A stretch of 64,000 nt of DNA from Topomyia yanbarensis (GCF_030247195.1 NC_080671.1:100613845-100677844), one strand, 5' to 3'; counted from the first letter of the stretch, positions 36,527-49,050 are shown. The notes: generated by a model from the sequence alone, not told the origin. Numbers and translations are program-made.

Positions 36527-36909
36527 TTTACCTTTTTACATTCATCGCAGAATTCGTTAGAATCGAGATTTGCTGCGTGATCGTACGTATCACCCTGTAA
36601 TTCAGGAACCAGAACTCGGATCCACACAAAATTCAACAGCAGCTGATGGACCTTCCATTTAAAATCAAGTTTGTCAAAATCGGTTCAGAAAATTCCGAGA
36701 AACCGATGTGGACAAATCAACAAATTTTGTTTTGTAACCATACTCTTCAACTCGTAATCCGGAACAAGATGTCGGTTGAAAATGAAATTCAATAGCAACC
36801 TATGAGAATAGTATACCTTTCATTTGAATCTTAGTTTGTAAAAATCGGTTCAACCATCTCCGAAAAACCGATGTGGACATTTTGTTAACAAATTCGCACA
36901 TACACACAC

Positions 36910-36942
<33 letters not shown>

Positions 36943-37728
36943 CATACATACATACATACATACATACATACATACATACATACATACATACGTACATACA
37001 TACATACATACATACATACATACATACATACATACATACATACATACATACATACATACATACATACATACATACATACATACATACATACATACATACA
37101 TACATACATACATACATACATACATACATACATACATACATACATACATACATACATACATACATACATACATACATACATACATACATACATACAAACA
37201 TACATACATACATACATGCATACACACATACATACATACATACATACATACATACATACATACATACATACATACATACATACATACATGCATACATACA
37301 TACATACATACATACATACATACATACATACATACATACATACATACATACATACATACATACATACATACATACATACATACATACATACATACATACA
37401 TACATACATACATACATACATACATACATACATACATACATACATACATACATACATACATACATACATACATACATACATACATACATACATACATACA
37501 TACATACATACATACATACATACATACATACATACATACATACATACATACATACATACATACATACATACATACATACATACATACATACATACATACA
37601 TACATACATACATACATACATACATACATACATACATACATACATACATACATACATACATACATACATACATACATACATACATACATACATACATACA
37701 TACATACATACATACATACATACACACA
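36527..37728 (-). repeat. (ACAY)n-core dispersed repeat, copy split by the R1-clade LINE
   Basis: Same blocks as the preceding copy (GTAATTCAGGAACCAGAACTCGG-like, AAAATCGGTTCAACC, CGATGTGGACATTTTG) leading into a hugely expanded microsatellite. The other side of this copy (CGAACTGAGTCGAATGTTAT, ACTCGGCCCTCCGG, ACCTTTCTATATGAGAAAGG) resumes at 43993-44143, after the LINE. Confidence 0.75.
36895..37728. repeat. (ACAT)n microsatellite, about 830 bp
   Basis: Nearly pure CATA/TACA tetramer with a few ACAC and variant units at its edges and near 37196-37225 and 37288. The long Tyr-Ile-His-Thr and Met-Tyr-Val-Cys frames on both strands come from the repeat and are not genes. Confidence 0.98.
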
Positions 37729-38432
37729 GGGGCAGCAGGGACAGGAAGGACAGGAGTCTAGGGGCCTAACGAACCCCCCCCCCCCCCCACAGCCCTACTG
37801 CGAGTTGGGGAGTTTTGCTAGGATATGGTGGGGCTAAGATTGGGCTCTTCTGAACCTCTAAAAAAAGCCATAACTCCGAAAGCAGCTCCGACGAAGCGAG
37901 TCTGTGCCGCTTCTGCTAAGATCCTAAGATTCCAATAATCTAAGATCTGGGCAATAAAAGCACTCTAGCCCAACCGGAGTGCCAACCGGCACATCAGGAT
38001 CGACGCCAGTAACATCTTGATTATGGTATACTGGCCATGGCGAACGGCAACGGACAGGACACGGATGACGAAAAGGATGGCGACTTAGGGCTGACAGGCG
38101 TGCTGTTCTACTCCCTGAGTAAGGAAGGATGACACCGACTTGAAATGGCGAGTGGGCTAACAGCATGGCTGCCTCCGTTCCAACAAAACCCTGGCAGGTC
38201 TCCGGGTACGTTCGAAACTCGCCATCATTTGGTTGGTGGTACTAGGTTCGGTTGAAGCATTCCCGATTTACGCCGATCCGGCTCTGAACACTACTCCCCA
38301 TGAGAGATGGTGTCAACCCTTGCATGACCTCACTGCTGCTTTTCGGCAGCATAGATAATCATGGGATCGCGAGAGGCGACTATGTGCAGCGAGTGGAGAT
38401 AGCGGCCCGGAGTTGGGACCCAATAAAATAAA

Positions 38433-39839
38433 ATGGAGAAACAACAAGCAACCGATATAAATGGAGCAGACACGGCAAATCCGTTTGCCAGAGGTGGGTT
38501 GGTGAGGTCACCACCACCAATAGTAGCTGAAGTCACCCAGCAAGAGCAGGAGGAGGGGAAGCCGAAGCAACAGCAACAGCAGCAACAAAAACAGCCGGAG
38601 CAGAGCGGAAGGAGCTACACCCCACAAACGCCAAAGGTAGTGGTAGCGAGGCACTTGGTGGAGGAGCTCCACAAGTTCGTGGACATGAGAAACAATGTCC
38701 ACAAAGACATTAAGGAGATGGTCATCAAAATCCGGAAGGCGCTACTGTCTGCCGTGAAAGAGTACGATACGGCAACGCAGAGGGCAGATTCAGCTGAGCG
38801 AGCATCCGCGTCGGCTAAGGCCACTATCCTCCTAGCCCCTCCGAAACAGGGTAAGGAGAGGCAGATTGGAGTGGAGAACACGCCAGTTCCCATAACTCCA
38901 AAGAGGACAAGATCCTCACCAGGAGAAGAAAGACCAGGCGGGTCAAAGAGGCAGACGCTCGAGGATGCTGTTGCTGCCGAAGAAAAGGACGCCACCTTAC
39001 AGGGTGAAAGCTGGAGCACCGTTGTAGGTCGGAAGGAGAAACGCGGGAAACAGCAAAAAAAGAAGGAGGAGCGAAAAGGGGAGCAGAAGAGGAAATCAGA
39101 ACCCTCGGCTCGTCAGAAGGCGCCTAAGGGAGAAGCCGTGCTCGTCAAAGCAAATGACGAGACTACGTACGCAGCACTGCTCAAAAAGGTCAGAGAGGAC
39201 CCGGAGCTGAAAGATTTGGGGGGAAACGTGTTAAGAGTCAGGCGTACCCAAAAAAATGAGATGCTCCTCGAGCTTAAGAAGAATACTACGACTAGTAGCT
39301 CTGCCTTGCAGGAGACTATAACTAAATCAATGGGCGGAAAGGCAGAAGTTAAAGCCTTAAGCCCGGAGATGGTAATCGTGTGCAAAGACCTCGACGAAAT
39401 AACGACGGAAGACGAGCTGAGAGGTGCTATGAAGCAGCAGTGCAAACTGGGCGAGGTGCACATGACGATCCGGTTAAGGAAGGGATACGGAGGAACGCAG
39501 ATAGCGATGATACGTTTACCGGTAACCGCTGCAGACAAGGCACTGGAGGTAGGTAAGGTTACAGTTGGATGGTCGAGATGCCTACTGAGAGCCGCCCCAC
39601 GAGTAAACAAACAAGCAGAGAAATGCTTCAAATGTTTAGGCTTTGGACATTTAGCAGGGGCTTGCAAAGGCCCGGACAGATCCGGGATGTGCTGGAAATG
39701 CGGAGAGACGGGCCATCTTGCGAGAGACTGCACGCAGAGGCCGAAGTGCTTGCTTTGCACCCCAGCGGAAGGAAACGACCATCAGACGGGTGGCTTTAAA
39801 TGCCCAGCGTACAAGAAGGCGACTGCAGGCCAACGGTGA
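38433..39839 (+). CDS. LINE ORF1: gag-like RNA-binding protein
   Basis: 468 residues. Order: a short N-terminal part with a Gln run (about residues 47-53), a charged, probably coiled-coil middle (KFVDMRNNVHKDIKEM), a Lys/Glu-rich stretch, an RRM-like gag core (about 240-385), then three zinc knuckles from residue 398: CFKCLGFGHLAGAC, CWKCGETGHLARDC and CLLCTPAEGNDHQTGGFKC. This architecture is standard for R1-clade ORF1, which packages the element's RNA. The ORF ends in TGA at 39837-39839, whose A is the first base of the ORF2 ATG (TGATG), pointing to translational coupling. Intact as read. Confidence 0.92.
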   Translation: MEKQQATDINGADTANPFARGGLVRSPPPIVAEVTQQEQEEGKPKQQQQQQQKQPEQSGRSYTPQTPKVVVARHLVEELHKFVDMRNNVHKDIKEMVIKIRKALLSAVKEYDTATQRADSAERASASAKATILLAPPKQGKERQIGVENTPVPITPKRTRSSPGEERPGGSKRQTLEDAVAAEEKDATLQGESWSTVVGRKEKRGKQQKKKEERKGEQKRKSEPSARQKAPKGEAVLVKANDETTYAALLKKVREDPELKDLGGNVLRVRRTQKNEMLLELKKNTTTSSSALQETITKSMGGKAEVKALSPEMVIVCKDLDEITTEDELRGAMKQQCKLGEVHMTIRLRKGYGGTQIAMIRLPVTAADKALEVGKVTVGWSRCLLRAAPRVNKQAEKCFKCLGFGHLAGACKGPDRSGMCWKCGETGHLARDCTQRPKCLLCTPAEGNDHQTGGFKCPAYKKATAGQR

Positions 39840-42834
39840 TGGAGATGACCCAGATAAACCTGAATCACTGTGATACCGCACAGCAACTGTTGTGGCAGTC
39901 TACGACAGAAACTATGTGCGATGTCGCTTTGATCGCAGAGCCTTATCAAGTCCCCCCTAATAACGGTAACTGGGTGGCGGATCAGGAACCGCAGCGATAC
40001 AAGTAATGGGAAGATTCCCTATCCAAGAAGTGGTAGAACGTTCCTATGAGGGTTTCGTGATAGCCAAAATCAACGGCATCTTCGTATGTAGCTGTTACGC
40101 TCCCCCAAGGTGGACAGTAGAGCAGTTCAGCCTAATGCTGGAGCAGTTAACCGAGCAGTTGATCGATCGGAAGCCGGTAGTCATTGGTGGTGACTTCAAC
40201 GCCTGGGCTGTGGAATGGGGCAGTAGAGTAACCAACACAAGAGGGTGTATCCTGCAGGAAGCTCTAGCGAAGTTAGACGTACGATTGTGCAATGAAGGCT
40301 CTGTTAGTACATTTCGGAGAGACGGGAGGGAGTCCATCATAGACGTCACATTCTGTAGTCCCTCATTGACGGCGAACATGAATTGGAGAGTATGCGAAAC
40401 GTATACGCATAGTGACCACCAGGAGATTCGCTACCGTATCGGCCAACGGAACCCCGCGGCAGTACAGAGAAGGGTGACCGGCGAACGAAAGTGGAAGACG
40501 AAAGCCTTCAACAAAGACCTCTTTGTTGAGGCACTTCGGCCGAACGGCGGGACCGAGAACGTGGATGCGGCTGACCTAACAAGAAGGATTGTGGCGGCTT
40601 GTGACGCCACAATGCCGCGAAAACTGGAACCACGCAACAAACGGCGTCCAGCTTACTGGTGGAACGAGACGCTTAGTACGTTACGCGCTGCTTGTCTCAG
40701 AGCCAGAAGGCGGGCCCAAAGAGCAAGGTCGGAACCAGATAGAGAAGAGCATAAGGCATCGTTTCGGGAAGCTAGGGCCGCTCTAAAACGGGAGATCAGA
40801 CTTAGCAAGTCAGAGTGCCACAAGGAGCTATGCCGAGAAGTAGACGCCAATCCCTGGGGTGACGCATACCGAGTCGTGATGGCGAAAATGAGGGGTCCAA
40901 CGACGCCAGTCGAAATGTGTCCGAGCAAGCTGAAGATAATCGTCGAGGGTCTTTTCCCGAAGCACGATCCAACTATATGGCCACCGTCACCGCACGGCGA
41001 GGAAGAAGGAACAAACATGGATCGGCAAGTGACTAACGACGAGCTAGTAGAAGCATCGAAGCGCCTAAAACCAAAGAAAGCCCCTGGTCCGGATGGAATA
41101 CCAAACGTGGTACTGAAAGCTGCGATCCTGGCATATCCGGACATGTTCAGGATAGTGATGCAGAAGTGCCTAAATGAAGGCAACTTCCCCGAAATGTGGA
41201 AGGTCCAGAAGCTGGTGTTGCTGCCGAAGCCAGGGAAGCCACCTGGCGACCCGACCTCGTACAGACCCATATGCCTGCTGGATACACTCGGAAAACTCCT
41301 GGAAAGGATCATTCTTAACAGGTTGACGAAATTCACGGAAGGTGAGCGCGGACGATCCAAGATGCAGTTTGGTTTCCGCAAAGGAGCATCGACAGTGGAT
41401 GCAATTCGGATAGTGCTCGAGAGTGCCGAGAAGTCATCTAAACAGAAGCGAAGAGGAGATCGATACTGCGCTGTGGTCACGATAGATGTGAAGAACGCGT
41501 TCAACAGTGCCAGCTGGGAAGCCATTGCTGCAGCGCTGCATAGAATGAGGGTTCCCGACTATCTGTGCCAGATCCTGAAGAGCTACTTTCAGAGCAGAGT
41601 GCTACTGTACGAGACGAGCGAAGGACAGAAGTCATTGCGTGTCACAGCGGGCGTTCCTCAGGGCTCCATTCTCGGTCCAACCCTTTGGAACGGGATGTAC
41701 GATGGGGTGTTAACGCTGCAGCTGCCTAGGAAAGTGAAAATCGTAGGTTTCGCGGACGACGTGTCACTAACGGTGATGGGTGAGACACTTGAAGAAGTGG
41801 AGGTGTCGGTGACGGAGACAATAGACGCGATCGAGAGCTGGATGAACGGGGTTAAGCTGCAAATAGCTCACCACAAGACGGAGGTGTTGTTGGTCAGTAA
41901 CTGCAGATCGGTCCAACGGATGCAGATCGACGTCGGAGGGCACGTGATTGCATCGAAACGTGCATTGAAGCAATTGGGAGTTATAATCGACGACCGGTTG
42001 AGCTTCAACAACCACGTTGATTACGCCTGTGAAAAGTCGGCGAAGGCAACGAACGCAATAGCGAGAATCATGCCAAACGTCGGCGGTCCGAGAAGCAGCA
42101 CGAGACGTCTGCTATCTACTGTTTCGTCATCGATACTCCGATATGGGGTTCCTGCCTGGAGTGCTGCGCTGAAAACCAAGCGGAACCGTGAAAAGCTAAA
42201 CAGGACATTCCGACTGATGGCCGTACGAGTCGCGAGTGCCTACAGAACAATATCGTCGGAGGCAGTATGCGTTATCGCCGGGATGATCCCCATCTGCATT
42301 ACCCTGGCGGAGGACGTGGAATGCTATCAGCGGAGAAATGCACGTAACGCTAGGAGACAGGTTCGAGCGGACTCGTTGGCTAAATGGCAACAGGAGTGGG
42401 ACAACGCGGAGAAAGGAAGGTGGACCCACCGACTCATCCCAAATGTATCGGCCTGGGTACATAGGAAGCATGGAGAGGTGAACTTCCATTTGACGCAGTT
42501 TTTGTCCGGGCACGGATGCTTCCGGAAGTACTTGCATCGGTTTGGACATGCTTCGTCACCCCTTTGCCCGGGTTTTGCGACCGTGCAGGAGACACCGGAA
42601 CACGTGGTCTTCGAATGCCCTAGATTCGAAGAAGTTCGTAGGGGTATACCTGGTATGACAGCGGACAATATCGTCGAAGAGATGTGCCGTGACGAACATA
42701 CCTGGGACGCTGTCAACAGAGTGGTCTCGAGCATACTCTCCGAGTTGCAGAGGAAGTGGCGTAGAGACCAACAAGAAACCGCAAATCGGGTTTCGAGAGA
42801 AATTCCGCCGCCGGGGAACTCTCCAACTGTGTAG
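39839..42834 (+). CDS. LINE ORF2: endonuclease, reverse transcriptase, Cys-rich C-terminus (one frame change)
   Basis: Starts at the overlapping ATG (MEMTQINLNHCDTA, LIAEPYQVPPNNGNWVAD). The frame changes by one near 39980-39990; the +1 frame then runs unbroken to 42834. Endonuclease: VVIGGDFNAWAVEWGS, IIDVTF and THSDHQEI. Reverse transcriptase: APGPDGIPNVVLK, SYRPICLLDTLGKLLERI, FGFRKGASTVDAIR, VTIDVKNAFNSASW, GVPQGSILGPTLWN and the catalytic FADDVSLTV near 41749. The C-terminal Cys/His motif (ETPEHVVFECPRF) follows. All catalytic words are present, so the element is one indel from intact; an assembly error is possible. Confidence 0.9.
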
Positions 42835-43968
42835 ACTAGGTCCACCGCCGGGGACCAGTTGAGTAGTGCGTGATGTAGCACCGAGTTGGGTCGTCGGGGC
42901 GCATGGGAACCGGACGTCAAGCTTCACCGGAATCGCTGAACCGACCTCGACATCCTTCCGGGTAGCTCGTGAGTAGGCTATATCCACCGCCGGGGATTGG
43001 ACCGAGTAGACCGCGTCGCAGAGCTAGCAGTGGGTCGTTGGGGCGCCGGTGAACCGGAAGTTACGCTCCAACCGGAATCGCCGGATAGACCTCAGCACCT
43101 ACTGTATGGCCCGTTGAGTAGGCTAGATCCACCGCCGGGGACTAGATCGAGTAGATCGGGCGAAACGGAACGAGAGGAAGCCAAAGAGCTCATGAAATTG
43201 TGGTGCTAAAACAAAAGAAGAATCGGTACCGGGGGAACCTCCTTCGCCGGGGAACTCTCCGTCGGCGTAAGCTAGATCCACCGCCGGGGACTAGACTGAG
43301 TAGACCGCGACGAAATACCACCAGTCGCAGGTCGTCGGGGCATCAGCGAACCGGACGCTCTGCTCCACCGGAATCGCCGAACTGACCTCGACATCTGGTT
43401 GGTTGGCTCGGTTTCGGGAGAACTTCTCTCGCCGGGGAATTCTCCGTCGGAGTAGGCTAGGTCCATCGTCGGGGACTAGACCGAGTAGTTCGCGAACAAG
43501 TCTGGTGCTCAAAGAGTAAACGGCGTTGAATGGTGCGAGAAGGGAGTTGCGGTGCTAACCGGCACAAGCGAGCCGCAGGGCTCGGTGAATTGGACAGTCA
43601 GAAGTTTGCCGCTCAGACTGTACTCGTAGGGGAGGAGTACTAAGCCTCGACTCACAGCCAGCTTTCCGACTGCCATGCAGAGCTTGCCAGTCTGTGTGGA
43701 TGGTAGAGAATTGGTGGTGTGTAGAGGAGTGGGGCTGTCACCCTACGGAAGAAACGAACTAGGAAGTAGTTGAATGCGTGCTATGCACATAAAAACCCCT
43801 CCCCGAAGTAATGCCGTAAGGTAGTGCCGGGGAGGAATCAGGTTCTGGGCAAGAGCAGTGGTTTTTAGCGGGTCGGGTGATGGCAGCCCAAACCCGTTCC
43901 CTGACAATGGGGTTTTTTGTACATTTTTCCTCACTCAGGGTTTTTCTGAAAATTTTTTTACTGCTCTC
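42835..43968 (+). repeat. LINE 3' UTR with about five tandem repeats
   Basis: The word TCCACCGCCGGGGA (last copy TCCATCGTCGGGGA) recurs at 42841, 42983, 43128, 43277 and 43462 (spacing 142, 145, 149, 185). Units share ACCGGAATCGC and ACCTCGACAT. Parts of the unit (GCCGGGGAACTCTCC) match the last codons of ORF2 (PPPGNSP), so the array seems to have grown from the ORF2 end. The unique tail from about 43500 leads to the poly(A). Confidence 0.85.
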
Positions 43969-43992
43969 AAAAAAAAAAAAAAAAAAAAAAAA

Positions 43993-44143
43993 CATACATA
44001 CACACATACATACACACAGATATTTTGCGATCTCAGCGAACTGAGTCGAATGTTATATGAGACTCGGCCCTCCGGTCCTCGGTTAGAAAGTCGGTTTTTG
44101 GAGCAATTGCATAACCTTTCTATATGAGAAAGGCAAAAGAATA
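43993..44143 (-). repeat. Remainder of the split (ACAY)n-core repeat
   Basis: Starts with ACAT/ACAC units (43993-44018) directly after the LINE poly(A) and continues with CAGCGAACTGAGTCGAATG, CTCGGCCCTCCGGTCCTCGG and the terminal hairpin CCTTTCTATATGAGAAAGG. With 36527-37728 it forms one element split by the LINE. Confidence 0.8.
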
Positions 44144-44432
44144 ATATTGAATTAGCTTAATCAGCATGAGTTCAATGTTATCTTCATGTGATTATATTTT
44201 GAAATGTTGGTGGAATGGGTTTGAAAGTGGAGGGAATGGGGGGTTAGTAGAGTGGGAGTGGGGGATACGTCAGAAATCCTTCATCTTATTTCGGTATACG
44301 GGGTGGATGAAGGAAATGCGGGCGTGAGGGTGGTCCAAGGGGAGGGGAGTGATGAAGGAGGGAGGTGTAAGGGCAAGGCGAGGGGGGGGGAGAGGCAGTG
44401 ACGCAATACTCAACTGCATATTTTGCCTTTCA
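44144..44432. other. G-rich spacer, repeat-derived
   Basis: GGGA/GGTG-rich strand. Its AATCA(G/C)CATGAGTTCAATG segment (about 44160) recurs near 47841, so this is dispersed sequence. No gene. Confidence 0.5.
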
Positions 44433-47400
44433 TTTTTTTTTTTTTTTTTTTTTTTTAATAGGTATTAGGTATTAGGTATTTATTTCAAGTACATTACGTT
44501 TTAGTTAACATTGCATCTCTTTTAACTGCGACACTTTCCAGTGAGCCTAAGCTCTGTTAAGGAAGTGTATAAATTATTCACTTATTAAATATTATGCTTC
44601 ATTATCTTAATAAATTAAACTTCGAATGAACGATCGTTAGTGGCTGACGTTGATGAGTGGTGGGTGGCGATATTTGTCGGGTGGCGACGAGTGGTGGGTG
44701 GCAGACCTTGTGCGAAACAGAAACGGTATGAGTATATGGTGGCATGTTTATGACAGGTACTGCGAAATTCTGTCTTTGATACTGCTTCTCAGTAAACGTT
44801 TGAAGGCAATTAGGTTGGATGCGTTCTTACACTGACTGGACAATGCGTTATAAAGCTTACTACCGATATAAGTAAACTTCTTTCGTCCAAAGTCTGTGTT
44901 CGGCCTAACTAGGAAAAAGTTTCCAGTCTGTCTGGAAGTACGGTCGTGTTGGATTCTGCTTAGTACAATGTTGTGATGTATTGATTGGTTGGTTGCGATT
45001 TTCCGCATATTAATGAGTATGTGAAACTCGTATAATGCTCGTATGGGAATGACGGTATCGTTGACATCGGAGTATAGGTGGTTTGTGGGATACAGATGTG
45101 GTTTTTGGTATACAATTTTTAAGCATCGATTCTGGATCACTTGTAACTCCCGGAGGTTGGATCGGCTGGCGGCTCCCCAGTTAGCTATCAAATATTGTAA
45201 CCTTGAGTGAATTAGCGATAGGTACAACTGCTTAACCCAGTTTTTTGGTATGAATGCTGAGACTTTCCGAAGAATTCCACAAAATGAGCTGAGTTTATTT
45301 TTCAATGCTGCTATATGTCCAACCCAGCTCATCGTTGAGTCTAGCGTGAGACCCAGGAATGTGTATTCAGGTACTTCTTCGATTATCTGTCCATGAACTT
45401 CGATCGGGGGGCGATCTCCAACTTGTCTTCTAGGGGAATGAATTATCATGTGTTTCGTTTTTCCTAGATTCAGCGATAGCACATTGACCTCAAAGTAGGT
45501 TTTTAGCAATTGTAAGTCTTCTTTGATTTGTTGATGCACAACTTCACAGGAATCTCCGGTGTACAGTACCGATGTATCATCAGCGAATAAACGAAGCTTA
45601 CCTTTTAATTTCAATCTTGACACGTCATTTATGAAAAGCAGAAACAGCACTGGGCCTAAGTTACTACCTTGCGGCACGCCGGTTGTTATTGGGCGCATGG
45701 AACTTTTGCAGTTTCCAATTGAAACGAATTGAAGTCTATTTGATAGATAACTTGCAATAAGGGATTTTGCGGTACCTCTAAACCCATAGAACTCGAGCTT
45801 CTCGATGAGAATATAGTGATCGATCGTGTCGAAAGCTTTCTTGAGATCGATGAACAGCGCTCCAACTGTTTTCCTGTTATCCAGCGCATCGTATATACTT
45901 TCTACCAGGTCGCATGAAGCAGACAGGGTACTGGAACCTTGTCTAAATCCGTACTGATGTGCATATAGCAGGTTGAAATGGTTAGTGTAATTCACGATTC
46001 TAGCGACGATGAGCTGTTCTATAATTTTGTCCAGGACTGATAAAGTTGATATTGGACGGTAATTATTCAGATTCTTGACATCTCCGGATTTGAAAATTGG
46101 GATCACACGAGCTACTTTTAAGCAGTCCGGATAAACACCAGTTTCTATAATCTGATTAAAAACTTCCATCAATAGGTTTGTGAAAAAAATATGGTGATGT
46201 TTGACGAAGGCAACTGGTATATTATCGGGACCAGCGGATTTTTTGGAGTCCATGTTCTTAATTAGCAGTATAATTTCGTTCGCGGTGGCTGGGTTTAAAA
46301 ACATAGAAGTACTGTGCGGTGTGAGTGTACCCAGTCTGAAGATATCGCGGTCACTGTTTATATTCGCTGCCAGTTTTTTACCCACATCGCAGAAAAACTC
46401 GTTGAACGCATTGCAGATTGGGCTTGTGTTAGTGAGTATTTGTCCATTCACAGCAATCTGTCTAGGATGGTCCTCTCTATGTCGTCTGCCTAACACATTA
46501 TTAATAAGTTTCCATGCTACTCTCTGATCGTTTCCTGTCATCAATCCTTTATAATATTCTCTTTTACATTGAGCCTTTTTCATTTGCAACTTTCTGGATA
46601 CATGTACAAGCATACCACTTAGATCATGATCGTAGGGATTCCGTTTCTTTCTTTTCAAAATATTGTCCTTGATTCGTATTAACTTCCATAGCTCGAGTGT
46701 CATCCACGGACAATGTCCTTTGATTTTAGCGTGTACTGTCACAGTCCTTGTGCAATCTACCAAAGCGTTGTTATAGCAATTCATGACACACTTTAGTTTC
46801 TCATCTGCATTAATATATTGCGATAACCCTCCAATGGATGCAGCAAACTGTTCGTTCAGCTTCCGGTGATCAATTATCTTTTTCTGTAAAATCCTTTTCT
46901 CGATACCATGAGCCATGTTGAACGATGAAACGATGAAACAATGATCACTTATATCTGGATTTACGGTCTCATTTGTAACGCTATCCGTTAATGTCTCGCA
47001 GCATATGACATGGTCCAATATGTTAGAACTTGCTGGTCTTGTTATATTTGAGTTGGTGATAAATTTATTGTACGATGCCAAGAGACGAATGTACTCACGA
47101 ACAATGTTATTTGAAGGTATGTTAATGGGTATATTCATGTCTCCAATAATAATGCAGTAGTCGTTGCCAGTGTTGGGAAATTATCAAAAAATCAAAAATC
47201 GGTAACGCATAAAATTACTACTGATATTCTTACTCGATATTTATTCTCCGCAAAATCACGGACGAGTTTAGAAAACAATGAAAATATGAAATCCATTACG
47301 CCTTCTTCGATCTCATCATCGTGATTAGTTTTTCTTTCACACGTTCTCATAAAATCATATAAAGAGAAAATCAATCTCACCAATTATCAGCGATGAGCGA

Positions 47401-47639
47401 TATTGATATTTTATTATGCGCACTGCTCAATCAGTTTCGTCTGGCATTTTTCAGTAGCTGCGATTAAACAACTAAAGGTAAACATAACGGAAGATGGAAG
47501 AAGTTATATAGGGCCCAAAAATTTGTTAGTGGGAACAAAATATTAATTTAACATTACAATATTAGGAATGTCCCTATACTTTTAAACATGTTTCAGTTTT
47601 AGGATATTAGTTGACCGGTTGGATTTCCATCGGAATCGC

Positions 47640-48420
47640 CGAATCTTGTTTTAATGCACCTAGTAGTGCGAGTGTGACTTTCTTATTTTATCCAAGCTGT
47701 GATTCATTAGCTGGCTATGTTTAATATAATTGTGGAAATGTCTATTACATTCTTATTACACTTAGAATGTATTCCACGACTACCACGAAAGTCTCCGCTG
47801 ACACACTTTGAACCAAAAAGTATATTATTAGTTTGGCTTAATCACCATGAGTTCAATGTTATTTTCGTGTGATAATATTTCGAAATGCTGGGGGAATGTG
47901 TTTGGAAACGATTTTAACGGTTTATATGGGAAATTCCAGTGCAACCTTACTAACCAACCTGTAACTCTGGAATGGCAAGTAACACCGCAAATCATGTTTT
48001 TCCAGAGACGTTCTACAAAAATCATACACACATATATAGATACACATAATGTACAAAAGTTTTGATCAAATCGCTTCGCGCAGAGTTCTAAAAAAATCGC
48101 AGAAAAAGTGTTTTATTTTTACGCTGAGACCCTAAACCACCCCCCCCCCCCCCCCTTACAAAATCGTCATAGGTGGCCAATGTGCTCAAAGCTCTTTTTG
48201 CCCATTTTAATTGGTATTACATCTTTCGGCCATCATGGTATTACCAGTTTATATGGGAATTTGCTGTTTGACCGTAAGTCCGGAACAGGAAGTCGGATCA
48301 ACTAAAATTCAATAGCAGCTTATGGAAGCGTTATACCGTTCATTTGGAACTAAGTTTGTGTAAATAGGTTCAGCCATCTCTATTAAATATTACAAAATAC
48401 TTCATAAAAATGGACATGGT
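47640..48420 (-). repeat. (ACAY)n-core dispersed repeat, fragmentary copy inside the hAT element
   Basis: Shares TTTTAATGCACCTAGTAGTG, AGTCCGGAACAGGAAGTCGG, TTCAATAGCAGCTTATGG and AGGTTCAGCCATCTC with the other copies. Also carries a C-run (48139-48155). No microsatellite core of note. Confidence 0.65.
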
Positions 48421-48508
48421 GAATTAACAGCAAATTACACAATTTCTAACCCTTTAACTTTATTCAAATTCAGTTCTTAAGTAAAGTTCACAATATGTTT
48501 ATATGCAA

Positions 48509-49050
48509 TCAAAGATTAAAGGTATCCAGTTCTTCTATTTGTGGTAACAAATCTGGGTTGAGTTTCAGTACCATCAGATCCTGTATCCATTTGTCTCCTA
48601 AGCGCTGGCAATGATCGCTTAAAACAAGTTTCAGTGCACTAAATGCACGTTCTACTGTCACCTGTGTGGAAGGGGCGGAAAGAACTACCATCGCCAAACG
48701 AAACATTTCCCGTCTTTTGATCTTCTCACCAACCCAGTAATGTAATACATCGAATGCTTCTTTATATTGTGATATAGGCGAGCTCCTGTTCTCGTCTGTC
48801 GCAGACGGTTGCATTGTATGCTGAAATTTAAACGAGGTTGGGCTAGTTACGAAATTCTAGTTCCTTGATCAATTGATAAATTGTGTCGTGTGCAGCCCTG
48901 AGCTCAGGAACTTCCAAGTTGGAAGAATCCTTTTGAAAATAATCATTCAGATATTCTTCAAGAAAGCTGCATTCGGAAGGCGAATCTACGTGGTCACAGT
49001 TTTCTTGAGTACCGTTTAGTTCTTGAAGACGCTCCCATAGTTCTAGTAAG
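48509..49050 (-). pseudogene. hAT transposase, C-terminal dimerisation region
   Basis: Upstream block: HLLELWERLQELNGT, then CSFLEEYLNDYFQKD and ELRAAHDTIYQLIKELEF. Downstream block (48509-48814): FDVLHYWVGEKIKRREMF, LAMVVLSAPSTQVTVERAFS and ALKLVLSDHCQRLGD, the hAT dimerisation signature (AP-S-VERAFS). The blocks are separated by about 33 bases with GTAACT at one edge and TTTCAG at the other, a possible though very short intron. The catalytic core is missing. Confidence 0.85.

Larger units (their letters stand above)
37729..43992 (+). mobile_element. R1-clade LINE inserted in (ACAT)n, Waldo-like, nearly intact
   Basis: 6.26 kb from GGGGCAGCAGGG, directly abutting the microsatellite, to a 24-A tail (43969-43992), after which ACAT/ACAC units and the host repeat resume. 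Two overlapping ORFs have gag knuckles and endonuclease/RT typical of the R1 clade. From memory of the literature, Waldo elements of this clade insert specifically into ACAY repeats, which this junction fits. One frame change in ORF2 is the only coding lesion I see. The 5' UTR (37729-38432) includes a C-run at 37775-37789. Confidence 0.9.

Noticed and set aside
36800..37769. Tyr-Val-Cys-Met and Ile-His-Thr-Tyr repeat proteins
   Set aside because: Translations of an (ACAT)n microsatellite on both strands.
38508..39760. Leu- and Ser-rich minus-strand frames
   Set aside because: Shadows of LINE ORF1, including its Gln run.
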